Assembly (NCBI GenBank): GCA_024226515.1
Contig: JAAELQ010000200.1
Coordinates: forward strand, 24,548-88,547
Source of the DNA: a bacterium
Lineage (GTDB): Bacteria > Acidobacteriota > Polarisedimenticolia > Polarisedimenticolales > Polarisedimenticolaceae
Direction: 5' to 3'
Length of the DNA stretch: 64,000 nucleotides
Position 1 is the first letter of the stretch. Each line of letters opens with the position of its first letter. Shown here piece after piece: positions 28,303 to 37,500 of the stretch. Both the position numbers and the translations under genes were made by a program. A model generated the notes under the pieces. The model made no database searches, was not told the DNA's origin, and saw only the letters and a list, made by a program, of their open reading frames with translations.

Positions 28303-29880
28303 TCAGTCTCCGAACAGAGCCTCGCCCGTTTCGGCCGCGATCAGGCCGCGCTGCGCCTCGACGTGGTCGGGATCGCGTTCCAGCGCATGGCGGAAGGCCT
28401 CGGCCGCGAGATCCAGGTCGCCCTGTCTCAGGTAGATCGAACCGAGCAGGACCGGCAGCTCGGCGCCCTCGATCTCGGGAAACGGCGGGACGCGTCCGGG
28501 ATGACCGGCGAGCTCCAGCGCCTGCAGCAGCGCTTCCGCAGCGCTCACGTCCTCCTCGCGTTCGCGCAACAGCGCGCCCTCGAGGAACAGCGAGTTCGCG
28601 GTGGGAGCGTGCACCGCGTGATAGGCGATCAGCAGCATCTCCAGCTCTTCCCAGCGATTCAGCAACAGCAGGCAGCGGCCCTCGAGCGTCACCGGCTCTT
28701 CGAGCTCGAGCGGTCGGTCGTGCAGGGCATCGCCCTCGATCGACTTGCGGACGCGCCTCGCGTCCTCCAGCGCGCGCGCGACGTCGCCGGCGGCCGTCAA
28801 CACCCACGATCGATCGAGCCTGGCGCGGCGGTTGTCGGCGTCGCGCTCCAGGTCCAGCTCCAGCAACTGCAGCAGCGGCGCGCCGCAGATGTCGGCCCGC
28901 GCGGGAGATCGTTCGATGCGCGCCGCAGGCTCGCCGATCCCGAGTCCCCACGCGTCCTCGAGGTCCGACGTCGAGTCCAGCGGTTGCGGCTCGATCCGGC
29001 CGGCGAACGCGACCCCCGGGGCGTTGCGCACCAGGCGCACCACGTTGCGTGAGACCCCGCCCTCGGCGTGGATCTCGAGCGGAAAGGCCAGCATCTCGGT
29101 CTCCGCGAGCGCTTCTGCGATCAGCTCGCGCGACGTTTCGCCGAGCACCTCGTCGGCTTCGAGGATCAGCACCCAGTCGCAGGCCGAGCGGCGCAGCGCC
29201 TCGTTATAGGCGGGATAGCCCGGCGAGGCATCGGCCGCGGAATGACGGGTCAGGTCGATGTCGTTCGCGATCGCCTGCCCGCCGTCGCTGCGCGCGTCGA
29301 CGATGACGATCTGCTGCGCGATCTCTCGCACCGACGCGATGCAGTCCGTCAGGCCGGCGTCTCGTCCGTCGCGCACGATCACCCCGACGCTCAGCGTCGG
29401 GACATGGTCATCGAGCACGGCGCGGATCGAGTCGCGCGGCAGCAGCGACGCCGCCTCGCGGATGTCTTCTTCCGATACTTCGCCGGCCTGCAGGGACTTC
29501 CGCTTGCTCCGCGCCTCGTTCAGGGCGCGGACGATGTGCCGGCTGCCCGGCGCGACGCGCCGCACGCGGCGCAGGATCTGCTCGGCCAGGTCCGGATGCA
29601 GGCAGTCGACGCAGGCCTCGGCGAGCACCTCCAGCGCGGGAGGATTGAACGGCCGCAGGTTCAGCGCGTCCAGCGCGAGCTGCGCCGCCCGAGCCGGGTC
29701 GCCTTCGCGTAGCTGCACGGTTGCGGCCAGCAGCGGCGCCTCGTCGTTGAGTGGATCGCAGGCCAGCGCGCGCTCCAGCGCCGCCAGCGCCGCCGTCGAG
29801 TTCTGGAGCGTCAGGTGCCTATCGGCGTCCTCGAGGTGTTCGTTGCTCTGCTTCGGGTCGCAAACCGACAGTTCCATCAT
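28303..29880 (-). CDS. GT2-type glycosyltransferase with flanking TPR repeats
   Basis: A 525-residue cytoplasmic protein. TPR-like helices cover about residues 15-120. A family-2 glycosyltransferase core (about 155-330) has TLSVGVIVRDG at its start, IVIVDARSDGG, and the metal-site motif WVLILEADEVLG. More TPR-like helices fill 340-520 (GDLDLAAEAFRHALERDPDH). The arrangement resembles SunT/WfgS-type enzymes that modify peptides or proteins. Two adjacent ATGs (29880, 29877) follow GGGGAG. It is 28 nt downstream of another glycosyltransferase and very likely in its operon. Acceptor and sugar are unknown. Confidence 0.83.
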   Translation of the reverse strand: MMELSVCDPKQSNEHLEDADRHLTLQNSTAALAALERALACDPLNDEAPLLAATVQLREGDPARAAQLALDALNLRPFNPPALEVLAEACVDCLHPDLAEQILRRVRRVAPGSRHIVRALNEARSKRKSLQAGEVSEEDIREAASLLPRDSIRAVLDDHVPTLSVGVIVRDGRDAGLTDCIASVREIAQQIVIVDARSDGGQAIANDIDLTRHSAADASPGYPAYNEALRRSACDWVLILEADEVLGETSRELIAEALAETEMLAFPLEIHAEGGVSRNVVRLVRNAPGVAFAGRIEPQPLDSTSDLEDAWGLGIGEPAARIERSPARADICGAPLLQLLELDLERDADNRRARLDRSWVLTAAGDVARALEDARRVRKSIEGDALHDRPLELEEPVTLEGRCLLLLNRWEELEMLLIAYHAVHAPTANSLFLEGALLREREEDVSAAEALLQALELAGHPGRVPPFPEIEGAELPVLLGSIYLRQGDLDLAAEAFRHALERDPDHVEAQRGLIAAETGEALFGD

Positions 29881-29908
29881 TTGACTCCCCGACGCCGCAC
29901 GAGCGGCA

Positions 29909-31015
29909 TCACCCGATCCCCTGAATCTCGCCCAGGGCAAACAGCCAGCGGTCTTTCAGCCGCTGGATCGTGCGTTCGCGCAGCACGTACGCGCGTTGCC
30001 GCTCGAGCTCCCGTTCGCGCTCGGTGCCGTCGCACAGGTAGCGCTCGATCGCCTCGCACCATCCGTCGACGTCGTTGTCCGCGGTCACCGAGACCTCCTC
30101 GCGGTACGGCGTCACGCGCGAGGCGATCGTCATCGTGCCCGTCACCGCGTACTCGTAGAACCGCGTGGCCGACCGCCGGCGGTCGGCCGGCGTGTCGAGC
30201 AGCGGACACAGACCCAGGTCCAGGTCCAGCTGCGGCAGCACTCTGAAGAATTGTTCGGTCGGGACGCGCGGCACGTGCGTGTGCTCGACCTCGCTCAACT
30301 GACGGCACAGATCGCGCAGCGGCTCCGGCTCGCAGTCGCAATCGACCAGCGGTCGATCGAGCAGGCCCTGGACGACGAAACGGAACTCACGTCGCCGTTG
30401 CAGCTTCCGGATCGCGGGCAGCAGCAACATCAGATCGTCGATCCGGGCGGCAGACCCGCTCCAGCCCACACGCAACTCGCGTGACGTGCGGGGACGGGGC
30501 GACCAGCGGAACGGGTCCACGGCGTTGGGCAGAACGTAGATCGGCTTGTGAAACCGTACCAGCGAGCGGCGCAGCTCGTGGGTCGTGACCAGGATCGCGT
30601 CGGCGTGCGAGAGCAGCTCGTCCGGATCGTCCGGATCGAAGCGCTCGTCGACCGAGTAGACGATCGGGATCCGCCGCAGCCGGGCGGCCTTGCACAGCAT
30701 CTCGATCGGCCGCGCGGCCGATCGCAACGGGGCCCCGGGTTCGGTTCCGCACTGCGGCAAGAGCAGCAGCGAGACGTTGTCGAGGATCCCCGGATCCGGA
30801 TCGACGCGGTCCCCGAGCGCACTGAGGACGTAGCGTTCCGCCAGATGGCTGAACGGCTGGAAGAAGCGCTGGTACTCCACACCCGTCATCGGGCGGGCGA
30901 CGGCCGCCAGCACGTGAAACGGGCCGGCCGGAGGCGTCAGGTACGCGCGCCTGATGCGCGTGGCAGATGCGGGAACGGCTTGCACCCTGCGACAGAACAG
31001 CAAGCCGGATGCCAC
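29909..31015 (-). CDS. GT-B fold glycosyltransferase (GT4-like)
   Basis: Probable retaining glycosyltransferase of up to 368 residues. Recognisable parts: HADAILVTTHELRRSLVRF, then YVLPNAVDPFRWSP, LRVGWSGSAARIDDLMLLLP (nucleotide-sugar domain start), and the C-terminal DLGLCPLLDTPADRRRSATR with FYEYAVTGTMTIASRVTPY, where the Arg/Lys and Glu-type residues of GT4 enzymes fall. The start is uncertain: GTG 31015 is used here, with GTG 30985 or the later ATG in RPMTGVEYQ as alternatives. It precedes the GT2-TPR gene by 28 nt. Both may act on a surface glycan or glycoprotein. The 108 nt to the M24 gene show no gene. Confidence 0.8.
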   Translation of the reverse strand: MASGLLFCRRVQAVPASATRIRRAYLTPPAGPFHVLAAVARPMTGVEYQRFFQPFSHLAERYVLSALGDRVDPDPGILDNVSLLLLPQCGTEPGAPLRSAARPIEMLCKAARLRRIPIVYSVDERFDPDDPDELLSHADAILVTTHELRRSLVRFHKPIYVLPNAVDPFRWSPRPRTSRELRVGWSGSAARIDDLMLLLPAIRKLQRRREFRFVVQGLLDRPLVDCDCEPEPLRDLCRQLSEVEHTHVPRVPTEQFFRVLPQLDLDLGLCPLLDTPADRRRSATRFYEYAVTGTMTIASRVTPYREEVSVTADNDVDGWCEAIERYLCDGTERERELERQRAYVLRERTIQRLKDRWLFALGEIQGIG

Positions 31016-31123
31016 ACGGGAATGTCCGATTTCGCGACTGATTCTAGGCCAAAGACGACGGATTCCCGACGTGCGGCCCGACGTCGCGCTCGCGTCGGGT
31101 CAGAATTCCGACACCTCGGCTCG

Positions 31124-32506
31124 CTAGCGGACCAGGTGCCAGTTTGTCTGGCGGCCTGCGAGGTACAGCACGCGCCGGCCGTCGAACACCGCGCTCTGCT
31201 CGAGCTTGATCTGCACCCACTGATTGTCCCACTCGGGCACGCGCACCTTGATGTTGCCCTCGATTGCGTAGCCCGTGTTCGGGTGCAGCGGCCAGTCGCC
31301 GCGCACCGGCGTCGGCCCCTGGTTGTCCCACATGCCGATCGTGGGCCCGGCCGCGTGCCCGTAGAAGCCGAGCGGGTGGGTGTAGATGCTGGCGCGGATA
31401 CCCTCCAGCTCCGCGACGGTGCGCGCGGTCGACAGGATCTCGTTGCCCGTGCGGCCGGTGACGAACGCCGCGGTCAGCGTGTCCTGCCAACGGTTGCCCT
31501 CGCGCAGCGCGAGCTCGAGTCCCTCCGGTGCCCGCTCCTCGTCGGCCCGCAGCACGTAGCCCATCTCCTGCGTGTCGGTGCACAGCCGCAAGTAGCAGAG
31601 GCCGACGTCGGTGTGTAAGACGTCCCCGCGGCGGATGACGACGTCGTTCTTGCCGAAGAACGGATCGTCGAGGTCGTGCGTCGCCCCGTCGCGTTGCACG
31701 TTGACGTAGGGCTGGAACCACGGGCGCAACTGCAACTGCTCGAAGCGCTCGCGGATGTACCACGCGACGTCGGCCGGCTTCGTCACCCCGGGCGAGATCA
31801 CCCTGTCGGAGAACGCCTCGGCGATCACGCGCCGCGCGATGCCGACGATCTGCGGATAGAGCTCGAGCTCGAGCTTGCTGCGCGTCTCGAGCCAGCGGAT
31901 GCACAGCTCCTCGGCCGGCGCGAGACGTTCGCGCAGCTTCTTCGGCAGCGCGGCCTCGAGCCGGGCCCGCAGCCCCGACGACAACCCGTCGCCGAAGGCC
32001 CAGTCGCGGCTGGTGTCGACCCCGATGCGCTTCGGGTCGCGCTCGGCGATCAGCTCCGCGAGGCGCTCCCACTGCTCGTCGAGGTCTCCGCCCTCCCAGG
32101 CCGCCTCGTACACGTTCGCGATCGGGTAGCGACTGACCGTCAGACGCTCGACGCCTTCTCCGGGGCCGCGATCGAAGAACATCAGGATCGTCGTTCGCCG
32201 CGCGGCGAACACCGGCTCGGGCACCAGCGTCAGGTAGACCGGATCCTCGGCATACTCTCGGTTGATCACGAGCCACATGTCGAAGCCCGTCTCGCGCATC
32301 AAACGCGGCAGCAAGTTGTCCAGCCGGTCGACCAGCATGCGGTTGACCGGCTCGACGCGGTCGCGGTGATCGAGGATGCCGGGCATCGCCGCGATCTCGC
32401 GTCCCTGATCCGGACGCTCCGCCGACGTCGCCGCGCTTCCCGCGGCCACCGACAGCACGCAGCCGAGCGCCAGGGGAAGGGCATGTGCTCTCACGAGTCT
32501 CGTCAT
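31124..32506 (-). CDS. Secreted M24-family metallopeptidase (Xaa-Pro aminopeptidase-like)
   Basis: Exported pita-bread-fold peptidase of 460 residues with signal peptide ALPLALGCVLSVAAGSAATS. The five metal ligands of M24 can be placed: Asp in LHTDVG, Asp in CTDTQEMGY, His in THPLGFYGH, Glu in YAIEGNIKV and Glu in IKLEQSAVF. The N-terminal half is a creatinase-like domain (RLTVSRYPIANVYEAAW). Secreted M24 enzymes are usually peptidases acting near Pro; the substrate here is unknown. It is divergent from the haem peroxidase gene across 116 nt. It lies upstream of the glycosyltransferases but 108 nt away, so co-transcription is uncertain. Confidence 0.87.
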   Translation of the reverse strand: MTRLVRAHALPLALGCVLSVAAGSAATSAERPDQGREIAAMPGILDHRDRVEPVNRMLVDRLDNLLPRLMRETGFDMWLVINREYAEDPVYLTLVPEPVFAARRTTILMFFDRGPGEGVERLTVSRYPIANVYEAAWEGGDLDEQWERLAELIAERDPKRIGVDTSRDWAFGDGLSSGLRARLEAALPKKLRERLAPAEELCIRWLETRSKLELELYPQIVGIARRVIAEAFSDRVISPGVTKPADVAWYIRERFEQLQLRPWFQPYVNVQRDGATHDLDDPFFGKNDVVIRRGDVLHTDVGLCYLRLCTDTQEMGYVLRADEERAPEGLELALREGNRWQDTLTAAFVTGRTGNEILSTARTVAELEGIRASIYTHPLGFYGHAAGPTIGMWDNQGPTPVRGDWPLHPNTGYAIEGNIKVRVPEWDNQWVQIKLEQSAVFDGRRVLYLAGRQTNWHLVR

Positions 32507-32622
32507 CGCGATCCTCCTTCGCCGCGCATTCTAACCAGTGGGTGGCAACTCCAGAAAAAAAGAGTGTCACCGTTCCTCCACGCCGGACGTCTCCGGGACA
32601 CATTCGACGAAAGGAGGACACG

Positions 32623-34374
32623 ATGCAGCGAACACTGGCCGTGCTGACGGCACTGGCACTCTTCGGAGGCGCGACGCTCGCCCAGCAGTCCGACGTCTCC
32701 CCGATCCGGCAGATCGAGCACACGGAAGATCGGACGCGGAACAACCCGCCACCCCCCCCGCCGCCACCCCAACCTGGATTGGCGCGCACCATCGACGGCA
32801 GCGGTAACAACGTCGGCGATCCGCAGATGGGCGCGGCGTTCACCGGGCTGCGACGCGAGATGGGCACCGACTACGCCGACGGCGCGTCCGCAATGGCCGG
32901 CGACGACCGGCCGGGTCCGCGCGAGATCAGCAACGCGATGTGCGCGCAGACCGTCTCGATCGCCAACGAGCGCGAAGCGACCGATTTTCTGTGGCAGTGG
33001 GGGCAGTTCGTCGATCACGACATCGACCTGACCGACGGTGTCGATCCGCCCGAGCCGGCGAACATCGTCGTCCCCGCGGGAGACCATTACTTCGATCCGT
33101 ACGCGACGGGCAGCGTCGTCATTCCGTTCAACCGCTCGATCTACGACGCATCGACCGGCACGGACGCCGGCAACCCGCGGCAGCAGGTCAACGAGATCAG
33201 CGCGTGGGTCGATGCCTCGAACGTCTACGGCTCGGATGAAGAGCGAGCGACGGCGCTGCGCGCGATGGATGGCAGCGGCCGCCTTCGCATGACCGACGAC
33301 GGGCTGCTCCCGCCTAACGACGCCGGGTTGCCCAACGCGGGAGGCACGTCGAGCGACCTGTTCCTGGCCGGCGACGTGCGCGCCAACGAGCAGGTCGGCC
33401 TGACGGCGTTGCACACCCTGTTCGTGCGCGAACACAACCGTCTGGCGCACGACCTGGCCTCGCGCAACCCGGGCTGGGACGGCGAGCGCATCTACCAGAC
33501 CGCGCGGCGCCTCGTCGGCGCGGAGATGCAGATCATCACCTATCGAGAGTTCTTGCCCGCGCTGCTGGGTCCGACGGCGATCCGCCCCTACAACGGGTAC
33601 CGGCCGAACGTCGACGCCGCGATCGCCAACGAGTTCTCCGCCGCGGCGTATCGCTTCGGGCACAGCGCACTCAGTCCGACCCTGTTGCGGTTGAACGCAG
33701 CGGGTGACGAGATCGCGGAAGGGCACCTGCCGCTGAGTCAAGCGTTCTTCAGCCCTTCGGTCATCGAGGACGAAGGTGGCATCGAGCCATTGCTGCGCGG
33801 TCTGGCCTCGCAGCACTGCCAGGCCATCGATCCGTTTCTCGTGGACGACGTCCGCAACTTCTTGTTCGGGCCGCCGGGAGCGGGAGGCTTCGACCTGGCC
33901 TCGTTGAACATCCAGCGCGGCCGCGACCATGGCCTCCCGGGGTACAACGAGGCGCGGCGCGCGATGGGGCTGTCCTCCAAGCCCGATCTGGCCGCGATCT
34001 CGAGCAACCCCGTCGTTCGAGAACGGCTCGCCTCCGTGTATGACGACGTCGAGGACGTCGACATGTGGGTCGGCGCTCTGGCCGAAGATCCCGTTCCCGG
34101 GGCGCACGTCGGCGAGCTGAACTTCGTCGTCATCAAGCAGCAGTTCGAGGCGCTGCGCGACGGCGATCGCTTCTGGTGGGAGATTGCGCTGAATCCGCAA
34201 GAGCGACACTTGATCCAGGGCCTGCGCCTGTCCGACGTCATCCGGCGCAACACGTCGATCGGCCACGAGATCACGCGCGACGTGTTCCACGCGGGCCCGC
34301 GGGACGGAGGCCCCCACGGCGGTCCGCCGCACGGCAACCCCGGTCCCGGGCGGCGCGAGTTCGGGCGCCGCTGA
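32623..34374 (+). CDS. Secreted animal-type haem peroxidase
   Basis: Exported peroxidase of 583 residues from the peroxidase-cyclooxygenase superfamily. The signal peptide is QRTLAVLTALALFGGATLAQ. A tract of eight Pro (NNPPPPPPPPQPG) precedes the catalytic domain. The distal His is H132 in WGQFVDHDIDLT, with the calcium-site Asp beside it; the proximal His is H347 in AAYRFGHSAL; LTALHTLFVREHNR and LNIQRGRDHGLPGYNEAR are family signatures. The C-terminus is Gly, Pro and His-rich. AAGGAGG precedes the ATG. Such bacterial enzymes oxidise halides or phenols with hydrogen peroxide; the substrate here is unknown. A strong terminator follows at 34432-34465. Confidence 0.93.
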   Translation: MQRTLAVLTALALFGGATLAQQSDVSPIRQIEHTEDRTRNNPPPPPPPPQPGLARTIDGSGNNVGDPQMGAAFTGLRREMGTDYADGASAMAGDDRPGPREISNAMCAQTVSIANEREATDFLWQWGQFVDHDIDLTDGVDPPEPANIVVPAGDHYFDPYATGSVVIPFNRSIYDASTGTDAGNPRQQVNEISAWVDASNVYGSDEERATALRAMDGSGRLRMTDDGLLPPNDAGLPNAGGTSSDLFLAGDVRANEQVGLTALHTLFVREHNRLAHDLASRNPGWDGERIYQTARRLVGAEMQIITYREFLPALLGPTAIRPYNGYRPNVDAAIANEFSAAAYRFGHSALSPTLLRLNAAGDEIAEGHLPLSQAFFSPSVIEDEGGIEPLLRGLASQHCQAIDPFLVDDVRNFLFGPPGAGGFDLASLNIQRGRDHGLPGYNEARRAMGLSSKPDLAAISSNPVVRERLASVYDDVEDVDMWVGALAEDPVPGAHVGELNFVVIKQQFEALRDGDRFWWEIALNPQERHLIQGLRLSDVIRRNTSIGHEITRDVFHAGPRDGGPHGGPPHGNPGPGRREFGRR

Positions 34375-34431
34375 CGGTCCGCACCCGCGCGCTGTGATAT
34401 TGTTGTGGGTGCCAAATCGCATTGGTTCTTT

Positions 34432-34465
34432 CCCGGTGGCTCTGGTTGGCCGCCGGGTTTTTTTT
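34432..34465 (+). terminator. Rho-independent terminator of the peroxidase gene
   Basis: CCCGGTGGC (34432-34440) and GCCGCCGGG (34449-34457) form a 9-bp stem with one U-G pair and an 8-nt loop, followed directly by eight T (34458-34465). It lies 58 nt past the peroxidase stop and fits the classical intrinsic terminator. Confidence 0.9.
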
Positions 34466-34573
34466 GCTCGGTCGACACGAGTCCTCAATCATGCCTGATG
34501 CGATCCCTCCCCCCTCGCTAGAGTTGAAAGACGGGCCATCGGAGTACTCTTCGGGGATACCCCAGGGGGGATC

Positions 34574-37500
34574 ATGAGAGAACGTGCAAGGACGCGTATA
34601 GCCGCGCCGTCGGCGCGAGTTTCGCGGGCCACGCAGATCGCGCTCGTTGTCATTATCTGTGTGGTGTCTCCGGTCGCAGATAGCCATGACAGCTCGGAGC
34701 CAGGAGACGCCCACCTCGGCGGTCTGTATCCACTCAACGCCCCGCCGCCAAGGCCTGCGGCGGACTCCGACGGCGACGGCGTCGGCGATGACCTCGACAA
34801 CTGCCCCGAAGTCCCTAACGCGGATCAGTCGGACAGCGACGCGGATTCGATCGGTGACATGTGCGACAACTGCCCCACGCAGTTCAACCCCGATCAGGGG
34901 AGCCCGGTCCTGTTGAGCGGGAGCAGCTTCGTCGCGTACGACTACGAATTCAGCCCCGAGGACGAGTTTATCGTGTTCCTCGCGGCCACGGAGACTCTCC
35001 CTCCGGCCACTCGGCTTCAAGTCGCCGCGACTGTTGGGGGGGCTCCAGTGACCCTGAACGGTCCGCTGGTCCCGGGGGGGCGTGTGAGCGATTTCGAGAT
35101 TGCTGCCGATGGATTGCGAGTTGTCTATCAAGCGGACGAAGAGACGCGCCACGTAGCCGAACTGTTCAGCGTACCGCTGATCGGAGGAACACCGGTCAAG
35201 CTCAACGACCCGTTGGCCGATGACGACGTCATTGACTTCACATTGACTCCCGACGCTTCACACGCCGTCTTTCGCACTGGTCACTTCATCTCAAACGAGG
35301 CGCGCTTGCACGCGGCACCAGTCACCGGCGGGCCCACGATCTCACTCGATACTGGTCTCGGGGGAATGACACACGAATTTCTTCCGACATCCGACAGCCA
35401 GCGTGTCGTGTTCACGCATGAGTACCTTGGCCAACGACAACTCTTCGGCACTCCCGCCTCCGGCGGTGCGCCAGTACGACTCGATTCGCTCGTGAGCGCG
35501 GATGGCGATGTCCGGGAGTTTCTCCTGTCGAATGATGGCTCCCGTGTGTTCTATACGGTGGGCCGAACCGCTCCTTTGACGGTCGATCTCTACGCGGTGC
35601 CCGTTGGTGGTGGGACGCCCATCCACCTACTCGGGCCGTTTCCGGGGTGGGGAGCCGTCCACTTGGAAATCAGCCCGGACGACTCACGAGTCATTCTCCA
35701 GGTCAACGATGACGGTCGGATTCACAGCGTAGAGACCAACGGAGGATCGCCCATCGTCCTCGACGACGAAGGCGCGACCTCAAATCGATCCATTTCGATC
35801 ACGCCGGATGGCTCTAGTGTCGTGTACCTCGCACAGGAGAATTGGCAAGCGGATCGAGAGTTGTTTGTCGTACCGATTGAGGGCGGGACGCGAAGAAAGC
35901 TCAATGCCCCTTTGTTCACGCATCACGACGTCATCTCGTTCGTCATCAGTCACGACGGCAACTCGCTGGTCTATCAAACGCACCGTTACGGGGGACCGCG
36001 GGTCCTGTTCTTCGTGCCCTTGCCACATGGGCAGGCGGAGCGGATCGTCTACCCGTTCTATGTCGGCGAGACGTATTACCTGAACGAAGACGGAACGCGC
36101 GTGCTGTTCAGCAGCGACGACAACGACTACTACGTGGCATCGACTCTCGGAGGCACTCCACGCCGGGTAACGTCTGGCATCGACCACAGCAGCGGGGCGG
36201 CCGTGAACCACTCGTTCACTCAGACCGCCTTCCGCGCCGAATCCCGGCTATTTGGTTCAAACCTACGACTGGACGACGACTTGGACGGCTTGCTCGACGA
36301 GTGTGACCCGTGCGTCGACCGGGACTTCGATGGGTTCGGCGATCCGGAATCCCCCGTCGAGTTCGAATGCCCGCTGGACAACTGCCCGGATGTCGCAAAC
36401 CCGAATCAGACGGACGATGACGGGGACCAGATCGGAAGCGCGTGCGACAATTGTCCGGGTGATTCAAATCCGGAGCAGGCCAACGTGGACTCCGATGGGT
36501 ACGGTGACGTCTGCGACCCATGTCCCGGCGACTCCCTGAATGACCCCGACCTGGACGGAGTTTGCGGTGGCATCGACAACTGTCGCGAACTGGCCAATCC
36601 CGATCAACTGGACTCGGATGAAGACTCGGTGGGAGACGCCTGCGATCTGTGCCCGTGGGACTACGACCCGTTCCAGCGCGATTGGGACGAGGACGGCGCA
36701 GGCAACGAGTGCGACGTGTGCCCCGGACTCTACAACCCCGACCAAACGGATGGCGACTCTGACGGCCACGGTGACGAGTGTGACAACTGCCCGGACGCCA
36801 ACAACGTCGATCAACTGGACACCGATCTCGACCAGCTCGGAAATGCGTGCGATCCGTGTCCTCTCGACGTGCTGAATGACGCCGACGCGGACGGCGCCTG
36901 CGCCGACGCGGACAACTGTCCGATCGATCCGAACCCGGACCAGTCGAACGGAGACGAAGATCACCTCGGCGATGCGTGTGACAACTGCCCCTCAAGAACG
37001 AACCCTCACCAGAGAATCGAACCCCTGAACGGGCCGTTGAGCTACTCCGGCGATGTGTATGAGGGCTACGGGGTCACGCCGGATGCCGCGCACGCCGTCT
37101 ACCTGGCTCGCGTTCAAGGTTCGAACAACATCGAGCTGTTCTCGGCGCCGGCGACCGGGGGAGATGTCGTGCCCCTGAGTCACACTCCGTACGATGACGT
37201 GATGCAATTCGTTTTGAGCGGAGACGGCTCGGTCGTAGTCTACTGGCTGGAGCGCGACGGTCTGTTCACGGTCCCCGTCGTGGGGGGCGTATTACCCACC
37301 AGCCTGAACACCTCGCGGCACATCGCGTCCTTCGCCACGACCTGGGATGGCTCATCGATCGTGTACTCGAAGATACAAGGCCCGCCGTGGGTCCGTTGGC
37401 TGTTCCACGTGTCGTCCGAAGACGGCGTGTCAACCCAACTCAGTCCGTACCGCGTCAGCGACTTCACGATTACCCCTGACGAAACGCGAGTGGTCTATCA

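Noticed and set aside
32503..34488. Minus-strand frame of 661 residues opposite the haem peroxidase
   Set aside because: It overlaps the peroxidase gene and its terminator and has no recognisable domain.
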